From PRO6 sp035565775 (GTDB lineage: Bacteria; Pseudomonadota; Alphaproteobacteria; Rhizobiales; Xanthobacteraceae), in the NCBI GenBank assembly GCA_035565775.1, contig DATMRW010000027.1:62001-126000 (forward strand): 64,000 nt of DNA, given 5' to 3'. Below, one piece after another: positions 36,880-45,405 of the stretch. The position numbers were made by a program, and so were the translations under genes. How positions within the stretch are numbered: position 1 is the stretch's first letter; each line of letters begins with the position of its first letter. Below the pieces are notes generated by a model. That model saw nothing but the letters and a program-made list of their open reading frames with translations. It made no database searches and was not told where the DNA came from.

Positions 36880-37305
36880 TTATTCGTGCTCATTGATCGC
36901 TATTGTCCTCACGATCCGCTCGGGTTCCGGCCGAACGAGTTCGATCGACAGCAACCCGTTTCGCAGGTCCGCGCTACCCACCTCCATCCCTTCGGCCAGC
37001 ACGAAGGTGCGCTGAAAATGCCGGGCGGCGATGCCGCGGTGGATGAATTCCCGGGTTTTGTCATCATGCTGGCGCCCCCGGATAACGAGCTGGTTTTCCT
37101 CGATGGTCACATCGAGCTGGTCGCGGGTGAACCCCGCCACCGCCAGCGTGATGCGCAGCCGTTCAGGGCCGCCGTTCTCACGGGCGCAGCGTTCGATATT
37201 GTAGGGGGGATAGCCGTCGGCACCTTTCACGACGCGATCGAGCACCCGCTCGATTTCGTCAAAGCCCAAGAGAAATGGGCTGGACAGCGATGGAACACGA
37301 CTCAT
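36880..37305 (-). CDS. small heat-shock protein Hsp20 (IbpA/HspD-like)
   Basis: The product is 141 residues. The alpha-crystallin domain runs from about 33 to 125 (YNIERCARENG, LRITLAVAGFTRDQLDVTIEENQLVIRGR, FQRTFVLAEGMEV, LRNGLLSIELVRPEPE). The C-terminal IxI-like tail is present. It is an ATP-independent holdase of the class A rhizobial type, starting MSRVPSLSSPFLLGFDEIERVLD. ATG at 37305 is preceded by GAGAGGA, which is locked in a hairpin. Expression is probably controlled by RpoH plus an RNA thermometer. Confidence 0.93.
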   Translation of the reverse strand: MSRVPSLSSPFLLGFDEIERVLDRVVKGADGYPPYNIERCARENGGPERLRITLAVAGFTRDQLDVTIEENQLVIRGRQHDDKTREFIHRGIAARHFQRTFVLAEGMEVGSADLRNGLLSIELVRPEPERIVRTIAINEHE

Positions 37306-37388
37306 GCAGCAAAGTCCTCTCGAAGCGACTTTGGTAACGAATGGGCCCTTGTTGGCGCCCGCCGGCCAGCCACCTGCCAACCGGATAA
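37306..37388 (-). ncRNA. ROSE-like RNA thermometer in the hsp20 5' UTR
   Basis: The last hairpin (37311-37332) has AAAGUC pairing with GACUUU. Inside it are a single bulged G, three more pairs (CUU with GAG) and a CGA loop. The 5' arm contains UCGCU, matching the ROSE consensus U(U/C)GCU, and the opposite arm contains the ribosome-binding site GAGAGGA. ROSE elements in rhizobial small heat-shock genes use this bulged-G pairing, which melts at high temperature. Upstream stems (CCGGUUGGC with GCUGGCCGG) complete a multi-hairpin leader of about 83 bases. Confidence 0.75.
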
Positions 37389-37394
37389 CCAACC

Positions 37395-37422
37395 ATATGG
37401 GAGGTGGCCGGATCTTTTCAAG
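37395..37422 (-). promoter_or_regulatory. RpoH (sigma-32) promoter of hsp20
   Basis: On the leftward strand CTTGAAA (37416-37422) is followed after 14 bases by CCCATAT (37395-37401). This matches the heat-shock consensus CTTGAA-N(13-15)-CCCATnT. Transcription would start near 37388, giving a leader of about 83 bases. Confidence 0.75.
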
Positions 37423-37459
37423 ATTGCCGCCGCAGGCCATGTGGTTAAGCTTAAGCCTT

Positions 37460-38509
37460 TCAGATGGTTAGTCTTTGCCGGCCGTCAGCGGTGAAGACAT
37501 GGAGCTTCTGCGCAGGCGCGGTTGCGATTGCGCGCTCAAACCCGTCGGTTGGCGTGTCGGCGGCGACCCGGACGATGATCTCGAGGCCGGCGGCGGCGCG
37601 CCCGTAGACAAACGATTCCGCGCCGACGTGCTCGATCGCCTCGACCTTCAGCGGAATGCAGAGGTGATCGGTGGACGGCTCGCTCGCCGACAGCGTCAGG
37701 TCCTCCGGCCGGACGCCGACAATGGCGTCCTGTGGCCAGCGCCCGCTGCCGTTCTGGTCCGGGGCGAGCTTGCCGGCCGGGATCAGGTTCATCGGCGGCG
37801 CGCCGATGAACGAGGCGACGAAGGTGGTGGCGGGCTTGCGGTAGACGTCGAGCGGCGCGCCGATCTGTTCGATGACGCCGCCGTTCATGACGACGAGCTG
37901 ATCGGCAAGCGTCATCGCCTCGAGCTGGTCGTGCGTCACGTAGATCGAGGTGGTCTGCAGCCGGCGCTGCAGCTTGCGGATCTCCACCCGCATTGCGATC
38001 CGCAGCTTGGCGTCGAGGTTGGAGAGCGGTTCGTCGAACAGGAACACTTTTGGATGGCGCACGATCGCGCGCCCCATGGCGACACGCTGGCGCTGGCCGC
38101 CCGAGAGCTGCCTCGGCTTGCGCTCCAGGAGCGCGCCGATCTCCAGAATGGCGGCGGCCTCGCGCACCCGCGCTTCGATCTCGGCTTTCGGCATGCCGCG
38201 GTTGCGCAGGCCGTAGGCCATGTTGTTGTAGACGCTCATGTGCGGATAGAGCGCGTAGTTCTGGAACACCATGGCGATGTCGCGCTCGGCCGGCTCGATC
38301 TCGTTGACGATCCGGCCGCCGATCTCGATCTCGCCGCTCGTGGTGGTCTCCAGCCCCGCGATCATTCGCAGCAAGGTGGACTTGCCGCAGCCGGAGGGGC
38401 CGACCAGCACGCAGAACGCACCGTCATCGATCGCAAGGCTGACGCCTTTGATGGCCTCGACCTGGTTGGCGTAGATCTTTCTTACGTCGCGAAGCGTGAC
38501 ATTGGCCAT
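37460..38509 (-). CDS. ugpC: ABC transporter ATP-binding protein (UgpC/MalK type)
   Basis: ATPase of a CUT1 importer, 349 residues. Walker A is GPSGCGKST (38-46), the Q-loop is VFQNYALYPH (81-90), the signature LSGGQ is at 135-139, Walker B VFLFDE at 155-160 and the switch His in YVTHDQLEAM. A C-terminal TOBE/OB regulatory domain (about 235-349) marks the MalK/UgpC class. It closes the leftward ugpB-ugpA-ugpE-ugpC set, 13 bases after ugpE. The substrate (glycerol-3-phosphate or a glycerophosphodiester) is inferred from all four subunits. Confidence 0.9.
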   Translation of the reverse strand: MANVTLRDVRKIYANQVEAIKGVSLAIDDGAFCVLVGPSGCGKSTLLRMIAGLETTTSGEIEIGGRIVNEIEPAERDIAMVFQNYALYPHMSVYNNMAYGLRNRGMPKAEIEARVREAAAILEIGALLERKPRQLSGGQRQRVAMGRAIVRHPKVFLFDEPLSNLDAKLRIAMRVEIRKLQRRLQTTSIYVTHDQLEAMTLADQLVVMNGGVIEQIGAPLDVYRKPATTFVASFIGAPPMNLIPAGKLAPDQNGSGRWPQDAIVGVRPEDLTLSASEPSTDHLCIPLKVEAIEHVGAESFVYGRAAAGLEIIVRVAADTPTDGFERAIATAPAQKLHVFTADGRQRLTI

Positions 38510-38522
38510 GAGGAGATGCGCT

Positions 38523-39371
38523 CTATTTCTCGGTCTCGACGAGACCGCGCACGAACAGCTTTTGCATGAGGAAGACGACGGCGACCGGCGGCAGCATGGC
38601 GAGCACGGCCGTCGCCATCACCACCGGCCACTCGGTCAGCGCGTCGGTGGTGGTGATCATCTTGCGGATGCCGATCACGATGGTCTGCATGTCGTCGCGG
38701 GTGGTGATCAGCAGCGGCCAGAGATATTGATTCCAGCCGTAGATGAAGAGGATGACGAACAGCGCCGCCATGTTGGTGCGCGACAGCGGCAGCAGCGTAT
38801 CCTTGAAAAAGCGGAATGGCCCGGCGCCGTCGATGCGTGACGCCTCCAGCAGCTCGTCCGGCACCGTCATGAAGAACTGGCGAAACAGTAGCGTCGCGGT
38901 GGCCGAGGCGATCAGTGGCAGCGCAAGGCCGGAATAGCTGTCGAGAAGATTCAGATCGGCGGCGATCTTGTAGGTCGGATAGATGCGGACCTCGACCGGC
39001 AGCATCAAGGTAATAAAGATCATCCAGAACAGTGTCATGCGGAACGGGAAGCGGAAGTAAACGATCGCATAGGCGGAGAGGATCGAGATCGCGATCTTTC
39101 CGAGCGCGATTGCGAGCGACATGATCGCCGAGTTGAACAGCATGGTGCCGACCGGCTCGCGGGTCGAGCCGCTCGTGCCGACGAACAGCGTCTTGTAGTA
39201 GGTCTCTAAGAGATGCGGGCCGGGCAACAGGGAGAGCTGGCCGTTGGCGATGGCGGCATTGTCCTGCGTCGATGCGACGAAGGCGAGATAGACGGGGAAG
39301 GCGACGATTGCGATGCCGATCCACAGGATCAGGTGCGGCAGGACGTTTCCGAAGCGCTGGCGCTCGACCAT
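38523..39371 (-). CDS. ugpE: ABC transporter permease (UgpE type)
   Basis: Inner-membrane permease of 282 residues with six predicted spans. The EAA coupling loop is in ELLEASRIDGAGPFRFFKDTLLPLSRT, which contacts the ATPase. The N-terminus VLPHLILWIGIAIVAFPVYLAFVAST and C-terminal FVRGLVETEK are UgpE-like. ATG at 39371 overlaps the ugpA stop by one base (TGATG), so translation is coupled. Confidence 0.9.
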   Translation of the reverse strand: MVERQRFGNVLPHLILWIGIAIVAFPVYLAFVASTQDNAAIANGQLSLLPGPHLLETYYKTLFVGTSGSTREPVGTMLFNSAIMSLAIALGKIAISILSAYAIVYFRFPFRMTLFWMIFITLMLPVEVRIYPTYKIAADLNLLDSYSGLALPLIASATATLLFRQFFMTVPDELLEASRIDGAGPFRFFKDTLLPLSRTNMAALFVILFIYGWNQYLWPLLITTRDDMQTIVIGIRKMITTTDALTEWPVVMATAVLAMLPPVAVVFLMQKLFVRGLVETEK

Positions 39372-40252
39372 CAATAGGTGACCTTGCGTTCGACGAAGCG
39401 GAACTGGATGGCGGTGAGGGCGATGACGATCGCCATCAACATCACCGACTGCACCGCCGAGCTGCCGAGATTGCCGCCGAGCAGGCCATCGAGATAGACC
39501 TTGTAGACGAGTGTCTCAGTGGCCTTCGCCGGGCCACCGCGCGTCATGGTGTCGATGATGCCGAAGGTGTCGAAGAAGGCGTAGACGACATTGATGACGA
39601 TCAGAAAGAAGATCGTCGGCGACAGCAGCGGAAAGATGATCGTCCAGAACCGCCGCGCCGGGCGCGCGCCGTCGATGGCGGCGGCCTCGATGACGCTCGA
39701 GGGGATTGCCTGCAGCCCCGCGAGGAAGAAAAGAAAATTGTAGGAGATCTGCTTCCATGCCGCGGCGAGGATCACCAGCAGTGCGGCCTGATCGCCGTTC
39801 AGCAATGGATTCCAGTCGATGCCGAGCGTGCGCAATCCTTGCGAGAGAATGCCGAGCGAGGGGTTGAGCATGAAGATCCACAGCACGCCGACGATCGGCG
39901 GCGCCACCGCATAGGGCCAGATCAGCATCGTGCGATAGAAGCTCGCGGCGCGCAGCGGCTTGTCGGCCATCACCGCGAGCCACAATGCGAGCGACAGCGA
40001 GGTGCCGGCGATCGCCGCGGAGAAGACGAAGGTGCGGATGATCGTGTTAAAGTATTCCGGATCGGCCAGCACCTCGCGATAGTTCTCGAACCAGACGAAG
40101 GTTGTCGACAGGCCGAAGGCGTCCTGGATGAGAAACGATTGCCACAGCGCCTGCAGCGCCGGCCAATAGAAGAACACCAGCACGATGACGAGCTGGGGCG
40201 CGATCAGCGCCAGCGGCAAAAGGCGGGTATTGAAGGTGGCTTTCTTCTGCAT
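39371..40252 (-). CDS. ugpA: ABC transporter permease (UgpA type)
   Basis: Inner-membrane permease of 293 residues with six spans. The EAA loop is SSVIEAAAIDGARPARRFWTIIFPLLSP. Visible UgpA features are YWPALQALWQSFLIQDAFGLST near the N-terminus and a GGPAKATETLVYKVYLDG segment near the C-terminus. It follows ugpB by 36 bases and is coupled to ugpE. Confidence 0.9.
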   Translation of the reverse strand: MQKKATFNTRLLPLALIAPQLVIVLVFFYWPALQALWQSFLIQDAFGLSTTFVWFENYREVLADPEYFNTIIRTFVFSAAIAGTSLSLALWLAVMADKPLRAASFYRTMLIWPYAVAPPIVGVLWIFMLNPSLGILSQGLRTLGIDWNPLLNGDQAALLVILAAAWKQISYNFLFFLAGLQAIPSSVIEAAAIDGARPARRFWTIIFPLLSPTIFFLIVINVVYAFFDTFGIIDTMTRGGPAKATETLVYKVYLDGLLGGNLGSSAVQSVMLMAIVIALTAIQFRFVERKVTY

Positions 40253-40288
40253 CGCTGGCCTGGCTGCGTCATCGGCGATTTCGGAGCG

Positions 40289-41617
40289 TCATCGCGCCGC
40301 CGTGCGCTCGAACTGCCGCAGCATCTGGTTGCCGCGCGTCACTGCCGCATCGAGCGCGGCCTTGGCGGTTTTCTTGCCCGCGAGCGCCTGCTCGATTTCC
40401 TCGGCCCAGATGTCGCGCAGCTGCACCATGTTGCCAAAGCGCAGGCCGCGGGAGTTTTCGGTCGGCTCCTTGTTGGTCAGCTCCAGCAGCGGCGTTTCGA
40501 GATAGGGATGCTCCTTGTAATAGCCTTCGGCTTTCGCCTTGGCATAGGCGGCCTTGGTGATCGGCAGATAGCCCGACGCCTTGTGAATCTCGACCTGCCG
40601 GTCGGTGTCGGAAAGGAAGCTCAGGAATTTTGCGACGCCCTTGTATTCGTCTGGCGACTTGCCGCCCATCACCCAGAGCGAGGCGCCGCCGATGATGGAG
40701 TTTTGCGGCGCGCCCTTGACGTCGGGGTAGTAGGGCATCGGCGCGTTGGTCCAGTTGAATTTTGCCTGCGACTTGACGTTGCCGAAGAAGCCGGAGGAAG
40801 TCAGGAACAGTGGGCATTCGCCCGAGGTGAAGCGTCCCTCGCTGGCATTGGCGCGGCCGGAATAGTCGTAGGTCTTGTCCTTCTGAAGTTCGACGAGCTT
40901 TTCGAGATGGGCGACCTGGAGCGGGCCGTTGAATTCGAGCACGGTGTCGAAGCCGTCGAGGCCATTGGCGCGGGTGCCGAGCGGCACGTTATGCCAGGCC
41001 GAGAGCTGTTCGAGATTGACCCATGTCACCCAGGCATTCGAGAAACCGCAGGTCGCGTAACCGGCGGCCTTGAGCTTTTTCGCATCCTCGAAAACCTGCG
41101 GCCAGGTTTTTGGGATTTCGTTGATGCCGGCTTTCTTCAGCGCATCAAGATTGACCCACATCACCGTCGAGGACGAGTTGAAGGGGAGGGACAGCATCTC
41201 GCCCTTGGAGGTCGAGTAGTAGCCGGTGATGGCCGGCAGGTAGGCGTTCGGGTCGAACTTTTCGCCGGCCTCCTGCATCAGCTTGTAGACCGGCTTCACC
41301 GCGCCGGTCGCCGCCATCATGGTGGCGGTGCCGACCTCGAAGACCTGAAGGATGTGGGGCGCGTTGCCGGCGCGGAATGCGGCGATGCCGGCATTCATCG
41401 TGTCGGCGTATCCGCCCTTGTAGGTCGGGATGACCTTGTAGTCGGTCTGCGAGGCGTTGAAGGCTTCGGCGAGCTTGACGACGACTTCGTTGTTGCCGCC
41501 GGTCATCGCGTGCCACCACTGGATTTCGGTGGCGGCCTGGGCCGAAAGCGTTGCGGCCAAGGTCGAAATCACGGTTGACGCGAACCATGCGGCGATCCGT
41601 AGTCCTCGGACGGTCAT
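40289..41617 (-). CDS. ugpB: extracellular solute-binding protein (UgpB type)
   Basis: Periplasmic binding protein of 442 residues, family 1 (CUT1). The signal peptide is cut near LSAQAAT. The mature start TEIQWWHAMTGGNNEVVVKLAEAFN is the UgpB-type opening and contains the Trp-His-Ala-Met substrate-site region. Later, STVMWVNLDALKKAGI and SEGRFTSGECPLFLTSSGF are also UgpB-like. GGGAGGA lies five bases before ATG 41617. It heads ugpBAEC. I found no PhoB box upstream, so phosphate control is not supported by the sequence. Confidence 0.9.
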   Translation of the reverse strand: MTVRGLRIAAWFASTVISTLAATLSAQAATEIQWWHAMTGGNNEVVVKLAEAFNASQTDYKVIPTYKGGYADTMNAGIAAFRAGNAPHILQVFEVGTATMMAATGAVKPVYKLMQEAGEKFDPNAYLPAITGYYSTSKGEMLSLPFNSSSTVMWVNLDALKKAGINEIPKTWPQVFEDAKKLKAAGYATCGFSNAWVTWVNLEQLSAWHNVPLGTRANGLDGFDTVLEFNGPLQVAHLEKLVELQKDKTYDYSGRANASEGRFTSGECPLFLTSSGFFGNVKSQAKFNWTNAPMPYYPDVKGAPQNSIIGGASLWVMGGKSPDEYKGVAKFLSFLSDTDRQVEIHKASGYLPITKAAYAKAKAEGYYKEHPYLETPLLELTNKEPTENSRGLRFGNMVQLRDIWAEEIEQALAGKKTAKAALDAAVTRGNQMLRQFERTAAR

Positions 41618-41722
41618 TCGAATCCTCCCCGATCTTTGCGCCCGGCCGCGGCTTTGCCCGCGCAGCGGCTACGGCTGCGGCGAATGGTAGCGGGCGAATT
41701 GTGCTCAAGGGAAGAAGAATTA

Positions 41723-41744
41723 TGCGGCACCCCGCAAGGTGCCG
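41723..41744 (-). terminator. hairpin terminator after the CoA-transferase gene
   Basis: GCGGCACC (41723-41730) pairs with GGTGCCGC (41737-41744) around a 6-base loop, 22 bases past the stop. The leftward strand then reads ATAATTCTTC, a weak T-tract. Confidence 0.6.
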
Positions 41745-41765
41745 CGAGAACTTAGCGATTGAGGC

Positions 41766-42971
41766 TCAGCGCTTGCGCTCGGTGCCGCAAACCACCTTTG
41801 ATGCGATCAGCGCCGCGATCTCATCATCCGAGTAGCCGAACTCGCGTAGCACCATCGTGGTGTGCTCGCCGAATTTCGGCGGCACGCGGCGCAGGCTGGC
41901 CTTGGTGCGATCGAACCGGATCGGCGAGGCGACGCCCTTGTACCAGTCCTTCTCGATCACATCGCCGCGGGCGACGGTGTGGGCGTTGGTGAGCGCCTTG
42001 TCGATGCCCTGCACCGGGCCGGCAGGCAGCCCGGCCGCCAGCAGGCGGTCGCACAGCGGCTCGCTGTCGTGCTGGCTGAACACCGCGCCAAGCTCGGCGC
42101 GCAGCGCATCGCGATTGGCCAGCCGGTCCTTGTTGCGCGCGAACCGGGGATCGGTTCCAAGCTCGGGCTTGCCGATTTCGTTGCACAGCTTGCGGAAGGT
42201 GCCGTCATTGCCGACACCGGCGAAAATCGAGCCGTCCCGCGTCGGGAAGACCTCATAGGGCGCGAGGTTGGGGTGGGTGTTGCCGGTCAGCCTCGGCGGC
42301 TTGCCGTGCAAAAAGTAGTTCGCCGTATGGGGATGCATGACGGCAAGGCCGGTCTCATACAGCGTCGTCTCGAGAAACTGGCCGAGGCCAGATTTTTCAC
42401 GCTCGGCCAGCGCCATCAGGATGCCGACGGTGGCGTAGAGGCCGGTCGAGATGTCGACCACCGGCACGCCGATGCGCAGCGGGCCGCTGTCCGGCGAGCC
42501 GTTGGCGGCCATCATCCCGGCCATCGCCTGAATGATCGCGTCATAGCCGGGATTGCCGCCGCGCGGGCCGTCGGCGCCGAAGCCCGAGATCCGGCAATGG
42601 ATCAGCCGCGGGAATTTTTCGCGCAGCACGTCGTTGCCGATGCCCCATTTGTCGAGCGTGCCGGGCTTGAAATTTTCGATCAGGACGTCGGCGGTTTTCA
42701 ACAGGTTCAGCAGCACCTCGCGGCCACCGGGGGAGGCGAGGTCCAGTCCGATCGACCGCTTGTTGCGGTTGGTGCCGATGAAGTAGGCGGCGTCGTCGTC
42801 GTGGAAGGGCGGGCCCCAGTCCCGTGTCTCGTCGCCGGCCGGGGGCTCGACCTTGATGACGTCGGCGCCGTGGTCGGCGAGAATCTGGGTGCAGAACGGC
42901 CCGCCGAGAACGCGCGTGAGATCAATCACCCGCAGGCCGGTCATTGCACTGCTTGCGGCCTGCTCAGTCAT
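41766..42971 (-). CDS. class III CoA-transferase (CaiB/BaiF family)
   Basis: Family III CoA-transferase of 401 residues that moves CoA between organic acids through a glutamyl/aspartyl-CoA intermediate. The N-terminal LRVIDLTRVLGGPFCTQILADHGADVIKVEPP and NRNKRSIGLDL are diagnostic. The likely catalytic Asp is D173 in GVPVVDISTGLYA. The acid substrate is unknown (oxalate, carnitine and citramalate types cannot be separated by eye). It is read leftward, upstream of ugpB by 148 bases and a hairpin, so it is probably a separate transcript. Confidence 0.9.
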   Translation of the reverse strand: MTEQAASSAMTGLRVIDLTRVLGGPFCTQILADHGADVIKVEPPAGDETRDWGPPFHDDDAAYFIGTNRNKRSIGLDLASPGGREVLLNLLKTADVLIENFKPGTLDKWGIGNDVLREKFPRLIHCRISGFGADGPRGGNPGYDAIIQAMAGMMAANGSPDSGPLRIGVPVVDISTGLYATVGILMALAEREKSGLGQFLETTLYETGLAVMHPHTANYFLHGKPPRLTGNTHPNLAPYEVFPTRDGSIFAGVGNDGTFRKLCNEIGKPELGTDPRFARNKDRLANRDALRAELGAVFSQHDSEPLCDRLLAAGLPAGPVQGIDKALTNAHTVARGDVIEKDWYKGVASPIRFDRTKASLRRVPPKFGEHTTMVLREFGYSDDEIAALIASKVVCGTERKR

Positions 42972-43367
42972 CGCGTCGTCCTCTTACTGCCACAAGGTTT
43001 TACATCGCGCGGTTCATTCGGTGGCGATGTCTGGTGCGGCAATTGAAGCCCGAGACGCCGGCACATGCAAGCCGCCCGGCCGATCTGCATGGCGCAGCAA
43101 CGAGATCAAAAAGCTATTTTGAAAGCATTTGCGCCGCATGGGCGCTGTTGACGCCGATTGATCCACACGCTGCGCATCAATCAGGAATGCCGACAAGCTG
43201 GCTGATGGACGCGGAATGCTTCCGCGGCGAAGCCGGGTTTCTTTAAAGATGATGTTTTTAAAGAAGGTGCCCGGAAAACCGGCATTCGGCGCGGTATCAG
43301 ATTTTGCAGTCAACCGCGCCGGTCGGTGAAAAGATCATCCCATGGGCGGGGAAATCTTTCGGAGGGG
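42972..43367. other. 396-base intergenic region, no gene seen
   Basis: No domain-bearing frame is present. A direct repeat TTTAAAGA / TTTAAAGA with a short gap occurs near 43242-43264. This AT-rich patch is unusual against the surrounding GC-rich sequence. The region should contain the CoA-transferase promoter and the 3' trailer of tRNA-Ala. Confidence 0.45.
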
Positions 43368-43443
<76 letters not shown>

Positions 43444-43513
43444 TTCCGTCTCACGACGCCCGCGAATCTCGCCGGCGTCGTGGGTGTTCTCTGATCACAG
43501 ATTCGAGACGATC

Positions 43514-43909
43514 TCAAGTCTCTTCATCACTAGAAACGTCACCAATGATGTCCGTGACGTCGTCATCCTCTTCTTCTTCATCGGCGATGAAGGTGGAATC
43601 GTCATCGTCGTCGTCCAAACCGTCGTCAACTTCGATGTCGTCTTCCGACTCCGGCAAGACCACCTTGACCTTGCCGCTGTTCTCTTCGGCATCGGCCTCT
43701 TCGAGAGAGACCATATCTTCCGACTTATCCTCGTGCAGGTCCACATCGTCTGCAACCCCGCGGGTCTCAGCCCGGCGGGCCATCGGAAGTGGTGCCGTCG
43801 GCACGACCTCTCCCGTATAGGGCGAGATCACTGGGGTTTTGTTCAGATCGTAAAACTTTTTGCCCGTAGTGGGGCAAATGCGTTTTGTTCCGAGATCGGA
43901 TTTAGCCAC
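43514..43909 (-). CDS. FYDLN-acid domain protein (TIGR02300 family)
   Basis: The product is 131 residues. The N-terminal 35 residues hold the family signature KRICPTTGKKFYDLNKTPVISPYTGE, a small zinc-ribbon-like fold, though only one Cys is evident. The rest is an extremely acidic, low-complexity tail (runs of D and E from about 80 to 131). The family is restricted to alphaproteobacteria and has no known function. The start is GTG at 43909 with AGGA eight bases upstream. It sits between tRNA-Ala and the divergent aroA. Confidence 0.88.
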   Translation of the reverse strand: MAKSDLGTKRICPTTGKKFYDLNKTPVISPYTGEVVPTAPLPMARRAETRGVADDVDLHEDKSEDMVSLEEADAEENSGKVKVVLPESEDDIEVDDGLDDDDDDSTFIADEEEEDDDVTDIIGDVSSDEET

Positions 43910-44058
43910 GAGCGCAATCCTGGAGATGTCCTGATAGGGCGGAGCTTCACTTGGCTAGTTGCTGCGCTGGTGTCAATAGGCTTGATGAGCTTTGGTGCAC
44001 GGATGACGCGGAAGGGCGGTCATGATAGGAGCCCATCCGTTAGAAAAGGACCCTGGCC

Positions 44059-45405
44059 GTGACGAATTCTGCCCCTCCCGCCGCTCTGTCCCCCCTTTCC
44101 GGCCGCAAAAGCGCGGCCTTGCAGGGGACTGTCCGCGTTCCCGGCGACAAATCGATCTCGCACCGGGCGCTGATTCTCGGCGCGCTCGCGGTCGGCGAGA
44201 CCACGATCACGGGCCTGCTGGAGAGCGAGGACGTTCACAATACCGCGAAGTCGATGGCGGCACTGGGGGCCAGGGTTGAGCGGCATCGCGACGGCACCTG
44301 GGTGGTGCAGGGCGTCGGCGTCGGCGGCCTGTCGGAGCCGAAGAATCCGCTCGATTTCGGCAATTCCGGGACCGGTTGCCGGCTGGTGATGGGCGCCGTT
44401 GCCGGCTGCCCGATCACCGCGACGTTCGATGGCGACGCCTCGCTGCGCTCGCGGCCGATGCGGCGAATTCTGGAGCCGCTGGAACTGATGGGGGCGAAAG
44501 CCGGCGCGGTCGCCGAAGGCGGCCGGCTGCCGCTGACGCTGTCCGGCGCGCGCGAGCCGCTGCCGATCACCTATCGCAGCCCGGTCGCCTCGGCGCAGAT
44601 CAAGTCGGCGGTGCTGCTGGCCGGGCTTGCGGCGCCGGGCGAGACCACCGTGATCGAGCCGGAGGCCAGCCGCGACCATACCGAGCTGATGCTGCGCCAC
44701 TTCGGGGCGCAGATGACGTCGAGCGCCGAAGGAGAGTTGGGCCGGCGAATCACCCTCACCGGGCAGCCCGAGCTCAAGGGCGCGCCGGTCAGCGTGCCGG
44801 CGGATCCCTCGTCGGCGGCCTTCCCGATGGTGGCGGCGCTGATCGTGCCGGGCTCCGACATCACCCTGACCGATGTGATGACCAATCCGCTGCGCACCGG
44901 CCTGTTCACCACCCTGCGCGAGATGGGCGGCGAGATCGAGGAGGTCGCCGGGCGCAGCGACGCCGGCGAGCCGATGGCCGATTTCCGGGTGCGCTTCTCC
45001 AAGCTGCGCGGCGTCGAGGTGCCGGCCGAGCGCGCACCGTCGATGATTGATGAATATCTGGTGCTGGCGGTGGCGGCGGCGTTCGCCGAGGGCCGCACCA
45101 TCATGCGCGGCCTGCACGAACTGCGGGTGAAGGAAGCCGACCGGCTGGAGGCTGCGGCCAACATGCTGCGGGTCAACGGCGTGAAGGTGGAGATCGTCGG
45201 CGATGATCTGATCGTCGACGGCACCGGGCAGGTTCCGGGGGGCGGCTTTGTGGCCTCGCAGATGGACCACCGCATCGCGATGTCGGCGCTGGTGATGGGG
45301 CTGGCCAGCGACCAGCCGGTCACGGTCGACGACACCGCCTTCATCGCGACCAGCTTCCCCGATTTCGCGCCAATGATGCGCGGCCTGGGCGCGGAGCTCT
45401 CATGA
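44059..45405 (+). CDS. aroA: 3-phosphoshikimate 1-carboxyvinyltransferase (EPSP synthase)
   Basis: EPSP synthase of 448 residues; it joins shikimate-3-phosphate and PEP in the shikimate pathway. PGDKSISHRALILGALAVG (29-47) carries the active-site Lys and Ser. GNSGTGCR (101-108) is the PEP-binding loop; RSPVASAQIKSAVLLAGL and ELRVKEADRL complete the site. The overall sequence resembles class II enzymes, but the loop residue that is Ala in the glyphosate-tolerant CP4 enzyme is Gly here. The start is GTG at 44059 with AAAGGA eight bases upstream. It overlaps cmk by four bases. Confidence 0.95.
   Translation: MTNSAPPAALSPLSGRKSAALQGTVRVPGDKSISHRALILGALAVGETTITGLLESEDVHNTAKSMAALGARVERHRDGTWVVQGVGVGGLSEPKNPLDFGNSGTGCRLVMGAVAGCPITATFDGDASLRSRPMRRILEPLELMGAKAGAVAEGGRLPLTLSGAREPLPITYRSPVASAQIKSAVLLAGLAAPGETTVIEPEASRDHTELMLRHFGAQMTSSAEGELGRRITLTGQPELKGAPVSVPADPSSAAFPMVAALIVPGSDITLTDVMTNPLRTGLFTTLREMGGEIEEVAGRSDAGEPMADFRVRFSKLRGVEVPAERAPSMIDEYLVLAVAAAFAEGRTIMRGLHELRVKEADRLEAAANMLRVNGVKVEIVGDDLIVDGTGQVPGGGFVASQMDHRIAMSALVMGLASDQPVTVDDTAFIATSFPDFAPMMRGLGAELS

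Noticed and set aside
39272..41578. Long rightward frame opposite the ugp genes
   Set aside because: Antisense shadow of ugpE-ugpA-ugpB, with low-complexity composition and no ribosome-binding site.
41618..41765. PhoB box upstream of ugpB
   Set aside because: I looked for paired CTGTCAT-like repeats and found none, although ugp genes are phosphate-controlled in enteric bacteria.
43014..43313. A 99-codon leftward frame upstream of the CoA-transferase gene
   Set aside because: No recognisable domain, no ribosome-binding site, and unusual residue composition for this genome.
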